A DNA stretch of 64,000 bases from Platycnemis pennipes. Taxonomy: Eukaryota > Arthropoda > Insecta > Odonata > Platycnemididae. How positions within the stretch are numbered: the first letter of the stretch is position 1; each line of letters opens with the position of its first letter. The stretch is taken from the NCBI GenBank assembly GCA_933228895.1, contig OW121846.1, forward strand, positions 49,618,107 to 49,682,106. The letters are read 5' to 3'. Below are positions 23,400 through 34,650 of the stretch, piece by piece. The notes beneath the pieces were generated by a model. That model made no database searches and was not told the origin of the DNA. It was given only the letters and a program-made list of their open reading frames with translations. The position numbers were made by a program, and so were the translations under genes.

Positions 23400-23575
23400 T
23401 ATTTAGGATCTGTGGAAGAATGGAATGGGAAGGATGGAACGGGCTTTGGGTGTCATTCACACAGCACTCAATCATCAAGGGTATACGGTACTGAAAACTC
23501 TGTCACAGATGAGAGTCGAATCCAGTTTATGGCATGGAAATTCAATACTCTATCTTTCAACAATTCCGGTCTTGT
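23400..23575 (-). mobile_element. tRNA-derived SINE, degraded fragment
   Basis: Minus-strand reading shows a head with a decayed B-box (ctggattcgactctcatctg) and parts of the middle region. Both ends are worn and the distal third is missing. Assignment rests on order and spacing relative to the copy at 5947-6262. Confidence 0.45.
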
Positions 23576-24199
23576 GATATAAAATTATAATCTATTGCAG
23601 TTTATAAATATATAGCCGAGTGTGTCTGGTTCATGCCTACGTATCATATAGTAACATAAGATTCCCGATAAAATTATGAACTATTAAATCCACAAGAAAA
23701 TTTTATTCAGTACTACTGGTTTCGGGGTAATAACAGGTTTAAATTGTACGTATTACTAGGTTTAATTTGTTTACCCAACAAACACGACGGACATTACACA
23801 AAGAGCGTTAATTTACAACCATTTATTTTCGTTGAGTCCCCATATTGCATATTTAATGGTAAATCACCCCGAGAAATATCATATTATGGTTCCTCAATGG
23901 GTAACATGGGCATGACAATGTACACGTACAATCAGTTATTCAAAGCATTTTCACACTGAGAAGGAAAGTTACCAAGTATAAAATCTTATAATGCTGCGGA
24001 AATGTTTTAGCTGAGACTAGGATAGTATTATTATTTTATATTCATTGTCCCCCGAGGCCACTTTTCAATGCCGACTGAAAAACTATGCTTTGAAGGTAAG
24101 ATCCGCTATAGTACCACTGAGGTCACGTGGGTCTAATCAAATGAGACATTTTACTGCTTTACATAAACTATTTCAAAATGCAGATATCCTTTTCGACTT
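23576..24199. other. Stretch without recognised features
   Basis: AT-rich, no coding or repeat signature recognised. Confidence 0.4.
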
Positions 24200-24336
24200 C
24201 ATTATGAAAAAGAAAAAACTTATTTCTTTCCCACAAATATATTTGTGGAAAATAGATTTGTTTAATATATTTGTGGAAAATAGATTTGTTTAAATATATT
24301 TGTGGAGAAGAACTAAGTTTTATCTTTTTTATAATG
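24200..24336. repeat. Foldback with central 28-bp tandem repeat
   Basis: Arms of about 42 bp (left from 24200, CATTATGAAAAAGAAAAAAC; right ending 24336, complement CATTATAAAAAAGATAAAAC) enclose about 2.6 copies of a 28-29-bp unit built on TATATTTGTGGAAAATAGAT. The GG of TTTGTGG falls at 24247, 24275 and 24304. No target duplication was found. Confidence 0.65.
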
Positions 24337-27036
24337 AAAAATAACTTCCACAACGTAAAATCGCCAACCATTTCTTTTATTTTTTCGACTTGGTTAAGCC
24401 TCATACTAGATAAAGCATCATAGTTAATATGGGGATAACTAACGAATTCCTACTGCACGGTATCCTGTGAATAACTGAATATAAGATCTATTCGAATAAT
24501 AATTTCATAAATGTATTCAATATGAAAAAAATACAAATTATACTGAGGGATTCCAGAAGATGACTTTATTTTTAGCATGGATTTTATATATTTCTTTGTG
24601 AAAACAATTCCCACGAATAAGTGTGTGCCTGAGTCTGCATGTCTCGGATATGTAGCATGGAACTAATGGCTCTTTTGATGTTGATAATTAAAGAATAGCT
24701 AAGTACGAAGTAAGATCGGTCGACATGCACTAAAATTACGTAAAGATGGCATGGCCTTAAATTCACTGTGCAATAGACATAGTCATGGATGGAGAAAGCA
24801 AAAACAATAATGCCGTTTTATAATGATTGCGTATGACAATCCGTACGTAAATAAAACATGTAGGTAATAAATACACCGGAATGTTAAAAAAGCTGGGAAA
24901 ATCTTAAATAACCGAATAAGTAAGTAATGCTGGTAGAATGTCAAAAAGCAGCACCACATTGCTAAATATTTCTCTAACAGGTATTTTTGTCGAATAAATA
25001 CTAACAGTTCTCTTCTATGATAACCACCTCTAATATGGAATAATTACCTATCGCATTAACAGCACATTTTGATCACGATTCGGTCTAACGACTCTGATAT
25101 TACAAACACGAATACGAAATATATGTCTATCCTGGGAGTTTTCCCCCCCCTATGACACAAGGCATATCTAAATCTAGTTAAGTTGTAGTTATAAATACGA
25201 CATAAGCACGAGAGTTCTAAAATTTCATTACTAAATGTGAGTAAATTAGTTTACGACTAGCCTTTCTCGTGAAGTGAGAGACGAAAGGAGATTAAACCGA
25301 ACCCATTTCCCTCAGCTAGAAAACTCATTCCCTATCCTTCAATTATTGCCAGCATGTCTCATCAAAACTGGGATGTTTCAGAAACGTATATGCCAAGAGA
25401 TTATTCCGAGAAATTTAGGACGCTAATGCGTCTCTTGGGCCAGTTGAGCACGGCATAAAATTACGGCTAATTACCCTTAAACTATTCATTCATCTCTTGT
25501 AGGAGGCGCGTTCTAAGAGAAGTTGATTTGTGCGAATGAAATATGAAATTTGATGAATCCATGGAGTACGATCATTTGCCGTGTAACTGAGTTATACCTT
25601 CCCCTCTTTAAATGGAGCCATTTTATGTAACTAACTTTATAACTTCATTTTCCGCTAACTTTAGTCGTTCACAAGTATGCATTAGTTGCTCAATTCTTTT
25701 CAATCTACGAAATTACTCTGAATCAATGATTGCATATTATAAATGCCTCATGATGACTAATTGTTTTGAAGGAGGTTACTACTTACTAGTGCAATAACTT
25801 ACACGTTCCTGTGTATTACTCTGGTGACCAATAATTATATTCATATACATTAAAGAAAAATCTTTAGCGGTGACTTTGTTCATTTGGAGGCTGTGAAAGA
25901 TGAATTGCGTGAACTTTGTTTTAGGTTAAGAACTTTGCGTCCTTTAACACATTCTGACCCTAAAATGCTCGGTAACTGTGAAATGGGATGCCTATCCTCC
26001 ATATAAAGATTTATTAGAGGTACAATTAGTAGTGCCGTCCTGTGATCCAACTGCGTCGTAACTGTTTTATGGATAAAGTTCGTAATTTGTGTTACGTTAC
26101 GACAAATATTTTCCGGTGGATCAGTTCCGATACCCCTGGCTTGAATCAATGCTGCACGAAAACACTTAAAAATATCCCCTAAGCAACGTTTCTGTGTAGA
26201 ATTATTACAACAAACCAATTCCCTCTTCATTGCATAATTGAAACGTTTTTTCCAACCCTTGTTCATTTTATATTCTCCAAGGAATTTCGTTTAATCCCTC
26301 TCCCCTAAAAGGTGTTTAAATTACACAAGGCTATCCTAAAAAATAAACATTTGTTAACCACTTCCCTTCCTTATTATTACCAGGTCAATTAACATGATGA
26401 ATAATGTTTGCAACTCCATGCCATTTCATTCTAAAATTAAAATATATCTCAGAATTTCATCTCTGATCCTACTCCAGTGAACATGTCCCCGTAATCAACC
26501 TTGCTATTAATCTGGTTTCAGCCCAAAAGTATAGATTTCCTTCACCAACTGACTGCTATGATGACCTTGTTGAAACAAATATCCAAATCTAACAAGTAAA
26601 ATTCATTCATTTCAGTCAGTTAAAAGCGAAACGTCTGGTTAAAAACCGGAGATATCGGTTGGCATTTGAAAGAAAATAAGAAAATGAAGCAACTCTGTCG
26701 CATTTCTGATATTTAGTACCGCTTGAACGCTACAGCAAGCTGAACAGCAATATTTTCCACACATTAAAAAATCGATTTTGAAAGGAGAATTTGGAAAGCT
26801 CTGCAAATGCCACACACGTCCGATCGGTTAAGCCGGGATGAGAGCATACTGGAGTTCGTAATTTTAGAGCTACATTTGGATCCCAGAGCGAGCTGGGCAA
26901 CAGTGGATGTTTTTTCTTTCCTGGTAGCGATTTAATATCAATATCAGCGTATCGGAGTATTTTTCGTTCGATGAATCGAGCTTATCGAGTGGTGAAAGGG
27001 TTGATGTAGCATCGCCTCAATGATTTTATGACACTC
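24337..27036. other. 2.7 kb of AT-rich DNA, one unrecognised open frame
   Basis: The frame at 25880-26266 on the minus strand is listed separately. Otherwise only low-complexity runs such as the C8 tract near 25144 were noticed. Confidence 0.4.
25880..26266 (-). other. Unrecognised 128-codon open frame
   Basis: This is one of the longer frames in AT-rich DNA of the window. The translation is mixed in character (basic start MNKGWKKRFNYAMKRE, a Cys pair in ELVCCNN, then ICRNVTQITNFIH) with no signal peptide, no zinc-finger spacing and no family motif. No splice sites were found at its edges. It may be a decayed transposon ORF or chance; its codons were not judged biased. Confidence 0.15.
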
Positions 27037-27057
27037 AATATCGTATCGATACTCTCG

Positions 27058-27210
27058 GCATAATTCCAGGTTTCTCCGCGATGGTGGCCAGATGACGACA
27101 GTTTCGCTGACTAACCTGTCAGCGCCTTCAGGTCAAAGTACGCTGACAGGATAGTCAGCGAAACTGTTGTAATCTTGCCAACCCTCACGGAAGGAAACCC
27201 GGAATTATGC
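27058..27210. repeat. Foldback element with about 67-bp arms
   Basis: The left arm begins GCATAATTCCAGGTTTC and ends CCTGTCAGCG at 27124; the right arm begins CGCTGACAGG at 27141 and ends GGAATTATGC. Inner parts match best: CAGTTTCGCTGAC and its complement differ at no base. The 16-bp loop is CCTTCAGGTCAAAGTA. An exact 15-bp direct repeat AATATCGTATCGATA lies outside at 27037-27051 and 27249-27263, about 7 and 39 bp from the ends. Confidence 0.75.
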
Positions 27211-27263
27211 AGGGAGCATCTAACCAACGCCACGGAAACCTTCGATCTAATATCGTATCGATA

Positions 27264-28239
27264 TTTTATTCAGAATTGAGCCGTGCCCGAATGCATTTAA
27301 TACTGAGAATTAGTCCAATTCCATTAGCAATCGACGGCGCTTCAATTACTCAATGACTAATGGGAGCATGAATTTGGAAAAAAACTACTGCGCCGCAACC
27401 TACGGTGTATAATGGTACTATGAGACAAAATCGTAGCGATATTCCGAATAGGAAATTTCTACTAGTGGTTATTTTTGAAGCTCTTTTGTTACATACTACC
27501 ATTTTTTGGGGTAGAACAGATGCCTACCGGAGAAATTCCGTATTAAAAACTACTTTCATAGCACATACCACACTTTTTATTAAGCTCGAACATAGAGAGA
27601 GATTGATATTAAATTATTATTTTATCATTTACTTGCTATATCGGTAAGATCAGAGGAGATAAGGTAGATTTGAGAACAAATGCTAAGATAAGGTGATAAG
27701 TGGAACATTGTTGCTTGAGACGCTGGGAGGGGAAAAAAACTTCAAATACGAAGACAGCAAGCCGAACTACGACTTCAACTGAAGTATAGGCAGATTACTT
27801 CACGTCTGACAACACGTTAATTATAAAAGCCCCACACTGCATCGGCAGACAAGACCACAGTGATTAGATAAAAGAAGTACCCTGTACCACAGGCGGAAAC
27901 AAATATTCGTACTTTCCCCAAATGTTTGGTGACCATAATTACTTCAAGACTTTTCACACCATGTTGCCTTCTTAAAATAACTTTACCTTAACATAACAAG
28001 GAAATTGGACGTAGTAATTAATAGGGATTTATGGAACAAGCAGAGATGAAATGAAGAGGATGGCTTTTTTTCTATTTTGAGATTTGAGAATTCTTGCATG
28101 AAATACTAATATGTTTTATATTATGAGAACTACAGGGCTATAGTTCTTCTCAAAGGTTTCTTTTCTTGTCAGATGAAAAGTACCACTGTGTCCCGTGTGG
28201 TATTCGTAGAAATCTCTCCTTAGTTAGGTTGCATGAGTA
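27264..28239. other. Stretch without recognised features
   Basis: An 80-codon plus frame at 27405-27647 shows no motif. Nothing else noticed. Confidence 0.4.
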
Positions 28240-28340
28240 AACTTTAGTGTATGAGCGTAGGGCATGCTTGGTGATATCTCATCCTATGCTACACACCCTC
28301 AAGGTTGCCAGCAGGGTTCTCTATAAATATACATAAATAA
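28240..28340 (+). mobile_element. LINE 3'-end stub (TACATCTACGTAATACCCTG family)
   Basis: In plus orientation the segment gcatgcttggtgatatctc, then gctacacaccctcaaggttg and ccagcagggttctctataa, follows the same order as the 3' ends at 45265-45400 and 51080-51325. Only the last 100 bp are present. Confidence 0.55.
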
Positions 28341-28544
28341 ACTATTCTGCCTTTTCCGCTAGGTTAACAATATATTACAAGCCTAGATTTCCAGTTATTC
28401 CTTACAGCAATCATCGTTTACTCTGTTGAATGAAGTAGGTACTTGAATGCTTTGCTCATTATTATTACATTTAAGTACCTTAATACTTTTTGCAGTATAA
28501 CCAAATTTGTTTTATGCGCTCAAGGTTGATTGGTTATTCACGGG

Positions 28545-28840
28545 AGGCAACCTACAGCTGAGGTCACTTGCTCCACTTTTTAGGATAAGTGGGTAGTTGG
28601 GTAATGTTATGAACATTTAAGGAAATGGAGGAAGGGTGGAGAGAAACCCGGCGTCGGCATCAACCTACTCTTAACTACAGACGCCAAGATGCCACGGCTT
28701 AAAGTCCCATCCGACGTACGGAGTACTGACCCTGAAATGCCCTCCACGAGGCACTAAAGTAGGGATAGGTTTGCCCTCGGGCAAACCCCCGGCCCTCCAG
28801 ATTGGAGGCCAGTACTCTAGCCACCACACCAACCCTAAAC
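28545..28840 (-). mobile_element. tRNA-derived SINE, well preserved copy
   Basis: Minus-strand reading starts with GGGTTGGTGTGGTGGCTAGA near 28836, passes a modified promoter region (a G/C-rich insert gggtttgcccgagggcaaac replaces the usual B-box neighbourhood), then shows CCGTACGTCGGATGGGACTT, GCCGTGGCATCTTGGCGTC, GCCGACGCCGGG and, at 28545-28575, the distal GACCTCAGCTGTAGGTTG block. No convincing target duplication remains. Confidence 0.8.
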
Positions 28841-30984
28841 CCATTTGCCTGCCTGGGAGTGCGTGATAACCATAGCACGGCAGACCTGGTTTCACGTTCA
28901 ATAAATCTGACCTGAGCACAATTGGTCATTGGTCACAAATACGTCCTAAGACTCGGGGCAATTGTGATCTCTTCATGCTCGGCGACAAAAAACAGTTTGC
29001 TGTTTTTCTCTATGAATAATATCCATTGCGAATGGAAAATGACCATTTGCAAAATTTCTATTCAGCTTAATGACGCTTGAAGTTTTTAATACGGACTAAT
29101 ATTCAATAGTTGTGTGAGAGCCAAAATGCTTTCCTTATTATGTCAAGGACCTCCTTATAATCGAAGCGATAAATTCTTTTCGTGAAAACAACATAGTACC
29201 ATTCAATTTTTTTTCAAATGATGTTTAACATATTGATCAGATTGACTGATGATACATTATTAATAATTATTAATTATTGCCATTGGACATGATTCATTAA
29301 TTATTGACAATGTCAATAATCAATTATTGAAATTTAGATCTGCTTAATTGATCGACTATGTTTCAACCACAGTTTCTCATTTTAGCTTTTATAGACAGCT
29401 TTAGATATAACTTTTGAAATTAGTTTTTCACAACATCATGTTGCTGAAAATTACGAGCGTCAGGTCAAAAAGGATATCAACGACTCCCTATCACATTGAA
29501 AAATCTGACGGTTCAAAAAATTTTATAAACAAAATTTATGTAAAATAAATAATAAATATTGTAATACAGGACATGTAAAATCCTGAATTAATGATTTCAG
29601 ACCGCCCTCCGGGTAATAGACGCTCAGAACAAATTTGTGACCATATGAAGACTGTGCAAGCGAAGTAAACAGGCTAAATGACTCAAGGATTTGATACAAT
29701 TATGCTATTAGAATCCAAAAAATTAAATACAATGGCAGCAATTTTTATTAATTGAGACTTTTCAAGAATAGCTGCCATTGCATGCAACAGATGAAGCTAT
29801 AATTTTGGTGCTATCAGTCATATCACTATCAAAATTTGATACTACGCTGTTATATCATTGTTGGAGGTTAAACTCATTAAAATAATTCAGTCTAAAGAAG
29901 ACACTGATATGTGTTATTTAGTTACATTGACTTTATGCATAATAGTTGTAAAGAAAAGGCCACATAAGTTGCAGTTCATGGGCAAATTCTCACTACGGTA
30001 ACTAACACTGCACTAAGATCAAAGTAGTTTTTGCAAATCCATATTGCATAAAAAAATATTAATGAGTTCTAGAGACAAATGAGACCCAATCTTCAAAAGT
30101 TGGTGACACCTTACGTAAGCATAAAAATTAAGATGGTGCTAAGGCCAGAAAAGTAGCAGAAGTAAAGTGCAACAAATTGAGAACGCTGTGTACACTATCT
30201 ATTTTTAATCATCATTTTCCAAGCATGTAATGAATTTGAGCACAAGTAAAATTCATTCCGAGTATATAATAGATCCAAAGCAAAGAGTAAAAGAATAGTT
30301 TCTTTAAAACTGTCAAAATTGTCGGAAGCCGCATTATTAGAACGCATTATCTTTAGAAGATCAGGCTGACCTCCAGTGTTATCCGATTACACATATTTTA
30401 CACCCTGATAACCAAAGAAATTATCGGTGTAACCAGAACAACCAGGTTATCAAATCAATTGAAATTGACTTTCGTGTTTCAAGTAGCTAGTGTAAATAGC
30501 CTTCAAAATGTAGCCTGAAGCGACCTTTGTTATCCTTTCCTGCTAAAGGATGCTCCATATTTTCTCCTTATACTCCCACACACCTTTCTCCTATTCAGTA
30601 ATGCTTAATGCATAGTGCGCAAACTGTGACGGTTACGACGAAATTATATAACTAGCATTTTCAACAAATGAACTTGAAATTTTAAATGTACCTTTTTTGC
30701 CATCAAGCAGTAGCAATCGAAGTTCTCACAAATCACGTATATGAACGGGATAATTGAGTTTTTTGAGTTTAAACTGCCATTTTCTATACATCAGCTTCGT
30801 CATTTTATCTCTGGTAATGACTATTAATATGAGTCATATATCATGTATCGTTTCCTTTTCAGTTAACGCCATACCAATTCTCTACCTCTAATATATTTTA
30901 GAATAATTTAGCTAAAAAAATCTCAAAAACAATCAGTAATTTGATATGCAAACTCCATGTGACGTGAAAAGTAAAAGGTAAAGC
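28841..30984. other. 2.1 kb of AT-rich DNA with short palindromes
   Basis: A 9-bp-arm palindrome TTATTGACAATGTCAATAA lies at 29301-29319 in a cluster of attaat repeats. No coding or RNA signal was recognised. Confidence 0.4.
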
Positions 30985-31195
30985 TTTATCCATTTTTTCT
31001 TGCACCAAGGAGTCCACAACTTAACGTTCCATTCAACGGACGGTGTACTGTGCTTGAATTTGTTTACGCATTGCTCTCATGTGTTGCAAGGTCATGTTCT
31101 CATGTTCACTGAGAAATCTCTGCAACTATCGGCATTTAAACCCAGGCTCTTTGGGTGGCAGCCAGTACTATAGCCATCAAACCAACATGATTCTC
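30985..31195 (-). mobile_element. tRNA-derived SINE, degraded copy
   Basis: The minus strand shows the head (catgttggtttgatggctat), the A-box-like part and parts of the CCGTTGAATGGAACGTTAAG middle with the aagttgtggactccttgg segment. The distal part is missing. Confidence 0.6.
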
Positions 31196-31675
31196 CCTTA
31201 TCCCTCTTCCGTCATCTTGAACAAAAATAAGGCGTTTTCTTCACATTTCATATGAAACTTCAAATATCACACTTTACCAACACTAATCTCTTTATTTTAT
31301 CATCTCCATCTGCCAGAGTTTAATTAAACACCAACTTCTTAGTGTTTCTCCTCATTCGTATAAGAATGGATTTCTAAGTTGCTGTAATTGATTCGGCTGT
31401 ATCACGCCGCCTAACCTGACTTAATCCTAAACCAAAACCTAATAAAAATAGCATTCTTTCTGGACGCGGGATAGAAAACCGCGACCTTTGGATTATTAGC
31501 TCTGAAGTTGCCGGTGCTGATCTGTCTGATGTGCCCGGCGTGAATCCATTTATTCAACTCGAAAATTGAATCATTTCCGTTGCGAAACATCAACTATCTG
31601 AATATAATCCTAAAATAAAACAAAGTAAGAATTTATGCATCGTATTGAAAGCGCAGAAATATTTTTTCGATCTGA
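31196..31675. other. Stretch without recognised features
   Basis: A 60-codon minus frame (31411-31593) has no motif. Nothing else noticed. Confidence 0.35.
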
Positions 31676-31742
31676 CTGAGTAATAGCTCAGAAGTTAGAG
31701 CGCTGATCAACCATTCGGCAGTCCTGAGTTCGAATCCGGAAG
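31676..31742 (+). pseudogene. tRNA-like sequence (tRNA pseudogene or SINE head)
   Basis: An A-box-like segment TAGCTCAGAAGTTAGAGCG and a B-box GAGTTCGAATCC stand at tRNA spacing. A 5-bp anticodon-type stem (GCTGA with TCGGC, one G-T pair) encloses an 8-base loop instead of 7, and the acceptor ends do not pair well. It is therefore not called a functional tRNA. Confidence 0.5.
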
Positions 31743-32264
31743 AAGTTCATTATACTAAAGCTGTGCCTTTATCAGGGTCCCACATTTTATCTTGAAAGCA
31801 CTGGCGGAATACCCTAACATGATGCATAGATTTCATTTGCCAAACCTTCACGTTCCCTCACCAACCTTATCAAACATAGAACACTGCGGTACACTCACTG
31901 GTCCTGTGAACATTCCACGTGCCACCATTCAAACGATTCTTTAAGCCATGTGATACCAATCCAGATAGTCAAGCAGAAACATCATTCTGATACCCCAGGT
32001 TGGTTATAAAAAGTGCGAAAAAATATATTTCATGACCAATTAAGACAAATGTTACACATTTCCACAGGGCAAGGCCCGACATTTATCGGCAGATGTTTTG
32101 TCGATATGTAAGGTATTTCGGATAAATCAACCATGCGGTTCACCAAATTTTTCCCTCTGCCGTTCATCATGACTCACTAATCCGATAAATCGATATCCAT
32201 TTTCGATACCTCCACATGCCGTATTCGGGAACGTAGCTCACGTTCAATATCTACCTCGAAAGCG
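31743..32264. other. Stretch without recognised features
   Basis: No repeat or coding signature recognised. Confidence 0.35.
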
Positions 32265-32345
32265 TATCGTGTAAGCCACCTCAAGGGTGTGTGGCAGGGG
32301 AGATCATTATCAAGGTGCACCACAAGCCGAATATGTGTGAGCTAC
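32265..32345 (-). mobile_element. LINE 3'-end stub (TACATCTACGTAATACCCTG family)
   Basis: The text gtgtaagccacctcaagggt, then gtgtggcaggggagatca and caaggtgcaccacaagcc, matches the 3' terminal segment of the LINE family in minus orientation. Confidence 0.5.
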
Positions 32346-32689
32346 GTAATGTTCATCTGAATTTTCCTGAGTACAATGCCAGCAATTCCTTTGTGCGTGG
32401 TACGGGGTGAATAATCACCAACCATAGAGTTCGTACATATGCAAGCACTGCCAAATATGTATTGCGTACTTTTATCGATTAATTATTTATAAGTATCAAA
32501 AATAAGTCGATGCGCTAATTGCAATTGCAGCAGGCACTCTGAAATAAGTGATTGATAAGCACGAATTTATATTATTTTACAAATGAGAAAATTAATTTTT
32601 TAAGTAACTTAAATATGTTTTACCCCAGATTAGATAGAATTCTTCTTATATGTGCCTATTATTCAAAAAAGTCAGATATTTTTCACAAT

Positions 32690-32880
32690 GGATTATTGGT
32701 TTAGTGTGGTAAGTAGGGTATAGGCTTCCCATTCAGATGACCCGGGTTCATATAATAACGTCCGTGTGTGTCAAATTTTTCCTAGGCATACCGGTCACTC
32801 CTGGAGTACTTACAAACACCCATTGAGTAAAATCCTACTCAAGTAGTACTTAGTGAAAGGAAAAAATAAAGAAATAAAAC
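32690..32880 (+). mobile_element. Second tRNA-derived SINE family, one copy
   Basis: The head has an A-box-like TAGTGTGGTAAGTAGG and a B-box-like GGGTTCATATAAT, followed by an unrelated body (cataccggtcactcctggag, then cctactcaagtagtacttag) and an A-rich tail ggaaaaaataaagaaataaa. The body differs from the main SINE family. It is the only copy seen here, so the family assignment is tentative. Confidence 0.5.
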
Positions 32881-33115
32881 CGACGATGTATTTCGACGAC
32901 TAAGTGTCATTGACAAAAATAAATTACGTTCATCAAATTACTGTGGAACCGTACAAGGTTGGGATTTCATTATGTTTGCCTCATATTTCCACAACAAACG
33001 AGAAATCTAACACTTAAGTGTACATCTTATGTGCTATCTCTGTCCCTTATCCTTCGAGGGAAAGAATGTAGGATATTTCAAGCCTGACACGTGAACGGCA
33101 GTGAAATTCATGTTA
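32881..33115. other. Stretch without recognised features
   Basis: Nothing recognised between the two tRNA-like regions. Confidence 0.35.
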
Positions 33116-33344
33116 ATTGCCATGAGGAAAATTTCACCTGGGCCGGGAATCGAACCACGGACTTTTGGATTTCCGGGCAACTGCGCAGACCACTATGCTA
33201 CCCAGGATCCTTAATTCCCATGGCAATTTTACCGAGGTTCAAGGTAGGTACTATATTTTGGACCACGGACCTTTGGCCTTCCGGTACACTGCACAGACCA
33301 CTACGCTACCCAGGATCCTTAATAAAAAATTTTCTCATGGCAAT
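33116..33344 (-). mobile_element. Twin tRNA-like repeat units bounded by an inverted repeat
   Basis: Unit 1 (33137-33206, minus) reads CCTGGGTAGCATAGTGGTCT...GTGGTTCGATTCCCGGC and closes with a pairing acceptor-like CCCAGG; both promoter boxes are intact. Unit 2 (33261-33314, minus) keeps the 5' half and lacks the B-box. Each is followed on the plus strand by GATCCTTAAT and a CATGGCAAT segment. The outer ends ATTGCCATGAGGAAAATTT (33116) and its near complement (33327-33344) are inverted. The anticodon arm does not form a 7-base loop, so this is a tRNA-derived SINE or partial duplication. Confidence 0.6.
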
Positions 33345-33439
33345 AATGGGAAAGAATGTATTTTAAATATATCCTAAGGGTGGTCTATCCCTCTAAGCTC
33401 GTTACCACTATCCGCTGGTAATGCTCACCCCCCATATCA
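33345..33439. other. Short spacer before CpG-rich island
   Basis: Nothing recognised; composition rises from AT-rich to GC-rich here. Confidence 0.3.
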
Positions 33440-34080
33440 AGCAGTGGAAATATTTACCGCACCTCACCCCCTCTTCGGGGATGCATCCATTTCTCAAAAT
33501 GCTCCCACATCGACCGCGTCGATATGTATGGCCCGTGACGTCACCACAGCGGCGCCCCGACACGGCACAATGCCATTGGCCTTCCAGAAATTTCCGCCGC
33601 CCGGCCACTCAATCAAATGCACGGGGATGTGCGAGAGAGCAGGAACACCTCCGCGACGCCCCTGCCCCCCCCCACGAACAGACGCCCCTCCGCCGCCCCC
33701 GACACCCGGGGCGACGGCCCCCGCAACCGTCCACGGTCCCGTGCGATCGAAAGAGTTCAAAATCCCGACCGGCGTCGCCGGCCGATAAAAAGTGAACGCG
33801 AAACGAATTTCCGTCACCCGTGGCCCTGGGCGTAAAACGGGTAGGGAATGGGTGGGTGGGGGCTTGGATCTGCCCCTCGCCCCACCTTGCCCCTGCCGGC
33901 GCCCCTCTCCCGCCGCCGCACTCGGCTCCCTCTACAGCAAAGAGAGCTCCGGGTCCCGAGCGCCGGTGCATCCTCGCCCAAAGGGTTTCCATTTGCTCAG
34001 CGATCGAATATCATCGGGACAAATTTATCGAAGGGATAATAACCAGTTCCTCCCCCACAAACTGCATAAGGAACGGGGGT
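33440..34080 (-). promoter_or_regulatory. CpG island with palindromic CRE and CCAAT box
   Basis: This is the most GC-rich block of the window (long C/G runs at 33660-33730 and 33840-33930). GTGACGTCAC, a full palindromic cAMP-response element, lies at 33535-33544, and GCCATTGGCC (inverted CCAAT) at about 33571-33580. Read on the minus strand the order is CCAAT, CRE, then an ATG at 33490 with A at -3 and G at +4, and a donor GTGAGG at 33467. That would give a first coding exon of only 23 nt (Met-Asp-Ala-Ser-Pro-Lys-Arg plus two bases). Up to eight overlapping frames cross the island; these reflect scarcity of stops. Promoter identity is likely, direction uncertain. Confidence 0.45.
33535..33544. 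promoter_or_regulatory. Palindromic CRE (GTGACGTCAC)
   Basis: The site contains the full TGACGTCA consensus bound by CREB/ATF bZIP dimers, inside the CpG island and about 30 bp from an inverted CCAAT box. Binding is inferred from motif only. Confidence 0.5.
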
Positions 34081-34534
34081 CAAAGGACTTTTTTCCTTCG
34101 ATTTGCTTAGCTTAAAAATGCACACATCAGGTTTAATTACCTTTGTCCAAAATGAAATGCAATGAGGAAATTTGTGCGTGCGGGTCAATTTACTTTGTAT
34201 GTGTATTGGTAATATTTATGCCATCACATCATTTTCCCCATTGATATGTACAAGAATTACCTTCGTCCAATTCCAAATCCAATGATTATTTTACCTAAGG
34301 CCAGAGAGAAGTAATCATGATAATTCTAGTAATCGATTCGTATCATAAAAAGCTGGCAGCAAATTTTTAAGGAAGAAATTTTTTTTTCAAATGCATCAAA
34401 TCTCAATGAAACAGGTACTTTACTCTCTTGATGCAACATTTGAGTATTACAACAAAATTATCTAAATTAAAGATTGACTAATCTTAAAGGCATCTATGAA
34501 CTAAAGCTATAGCCTTAAGTGTTCCTTTATCGTG
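34081..34534. other. AT-rich stretch, nothing recognised
   Basis: Nothing recognised after the CpG island. Confidence 0.4.
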
Positions 34535-34650
34535 CGCGGGACAAATAAAATTCTCCTCTACATCTAAGTAATACCTTACAAATTATCGCAATGGCGTGTG
34601 GAAGGGGGTGTACCAACACCAGGCATGCATTATGTATCAAAAGATACCAA
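34535..34650 (-). mobile_element. LINE 3'-end stub (TACATCTACGTAATACCCTG family)
   Basis: The plus text ctctacatctaagtaatacc, then gcgtgtggaagggggtg and caacaccaggcatgcattat, follows the 3' end of the family in minus orientation, including the caccaggcatgcatta block that is also seen at 49170. Confidence 0.6.

Noticed and set aside
24233..24307. CRISPR-like array of 28-bp repeats
   Set aside because: Units are contiguous without unique spacers, only 2.6 copies, in animal nuclear DNA.
31676..31742. Functional tRNA gene
   Set aside because: Anticodon loop has 8 bases and the acceptor stem pairs poorly.
33137..33206. Functional tRNA gene
   Set aside because: Promoter boxes and acceptor-like ends are present, but the anticodon arm does not form a proper 7-base loop and a partial duplicate lies beside it.
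33494..34115. Eight overlapping open frames on both strands
   Set aside because: Composition effect of the CpG island; mutually exclusive and without motifs.
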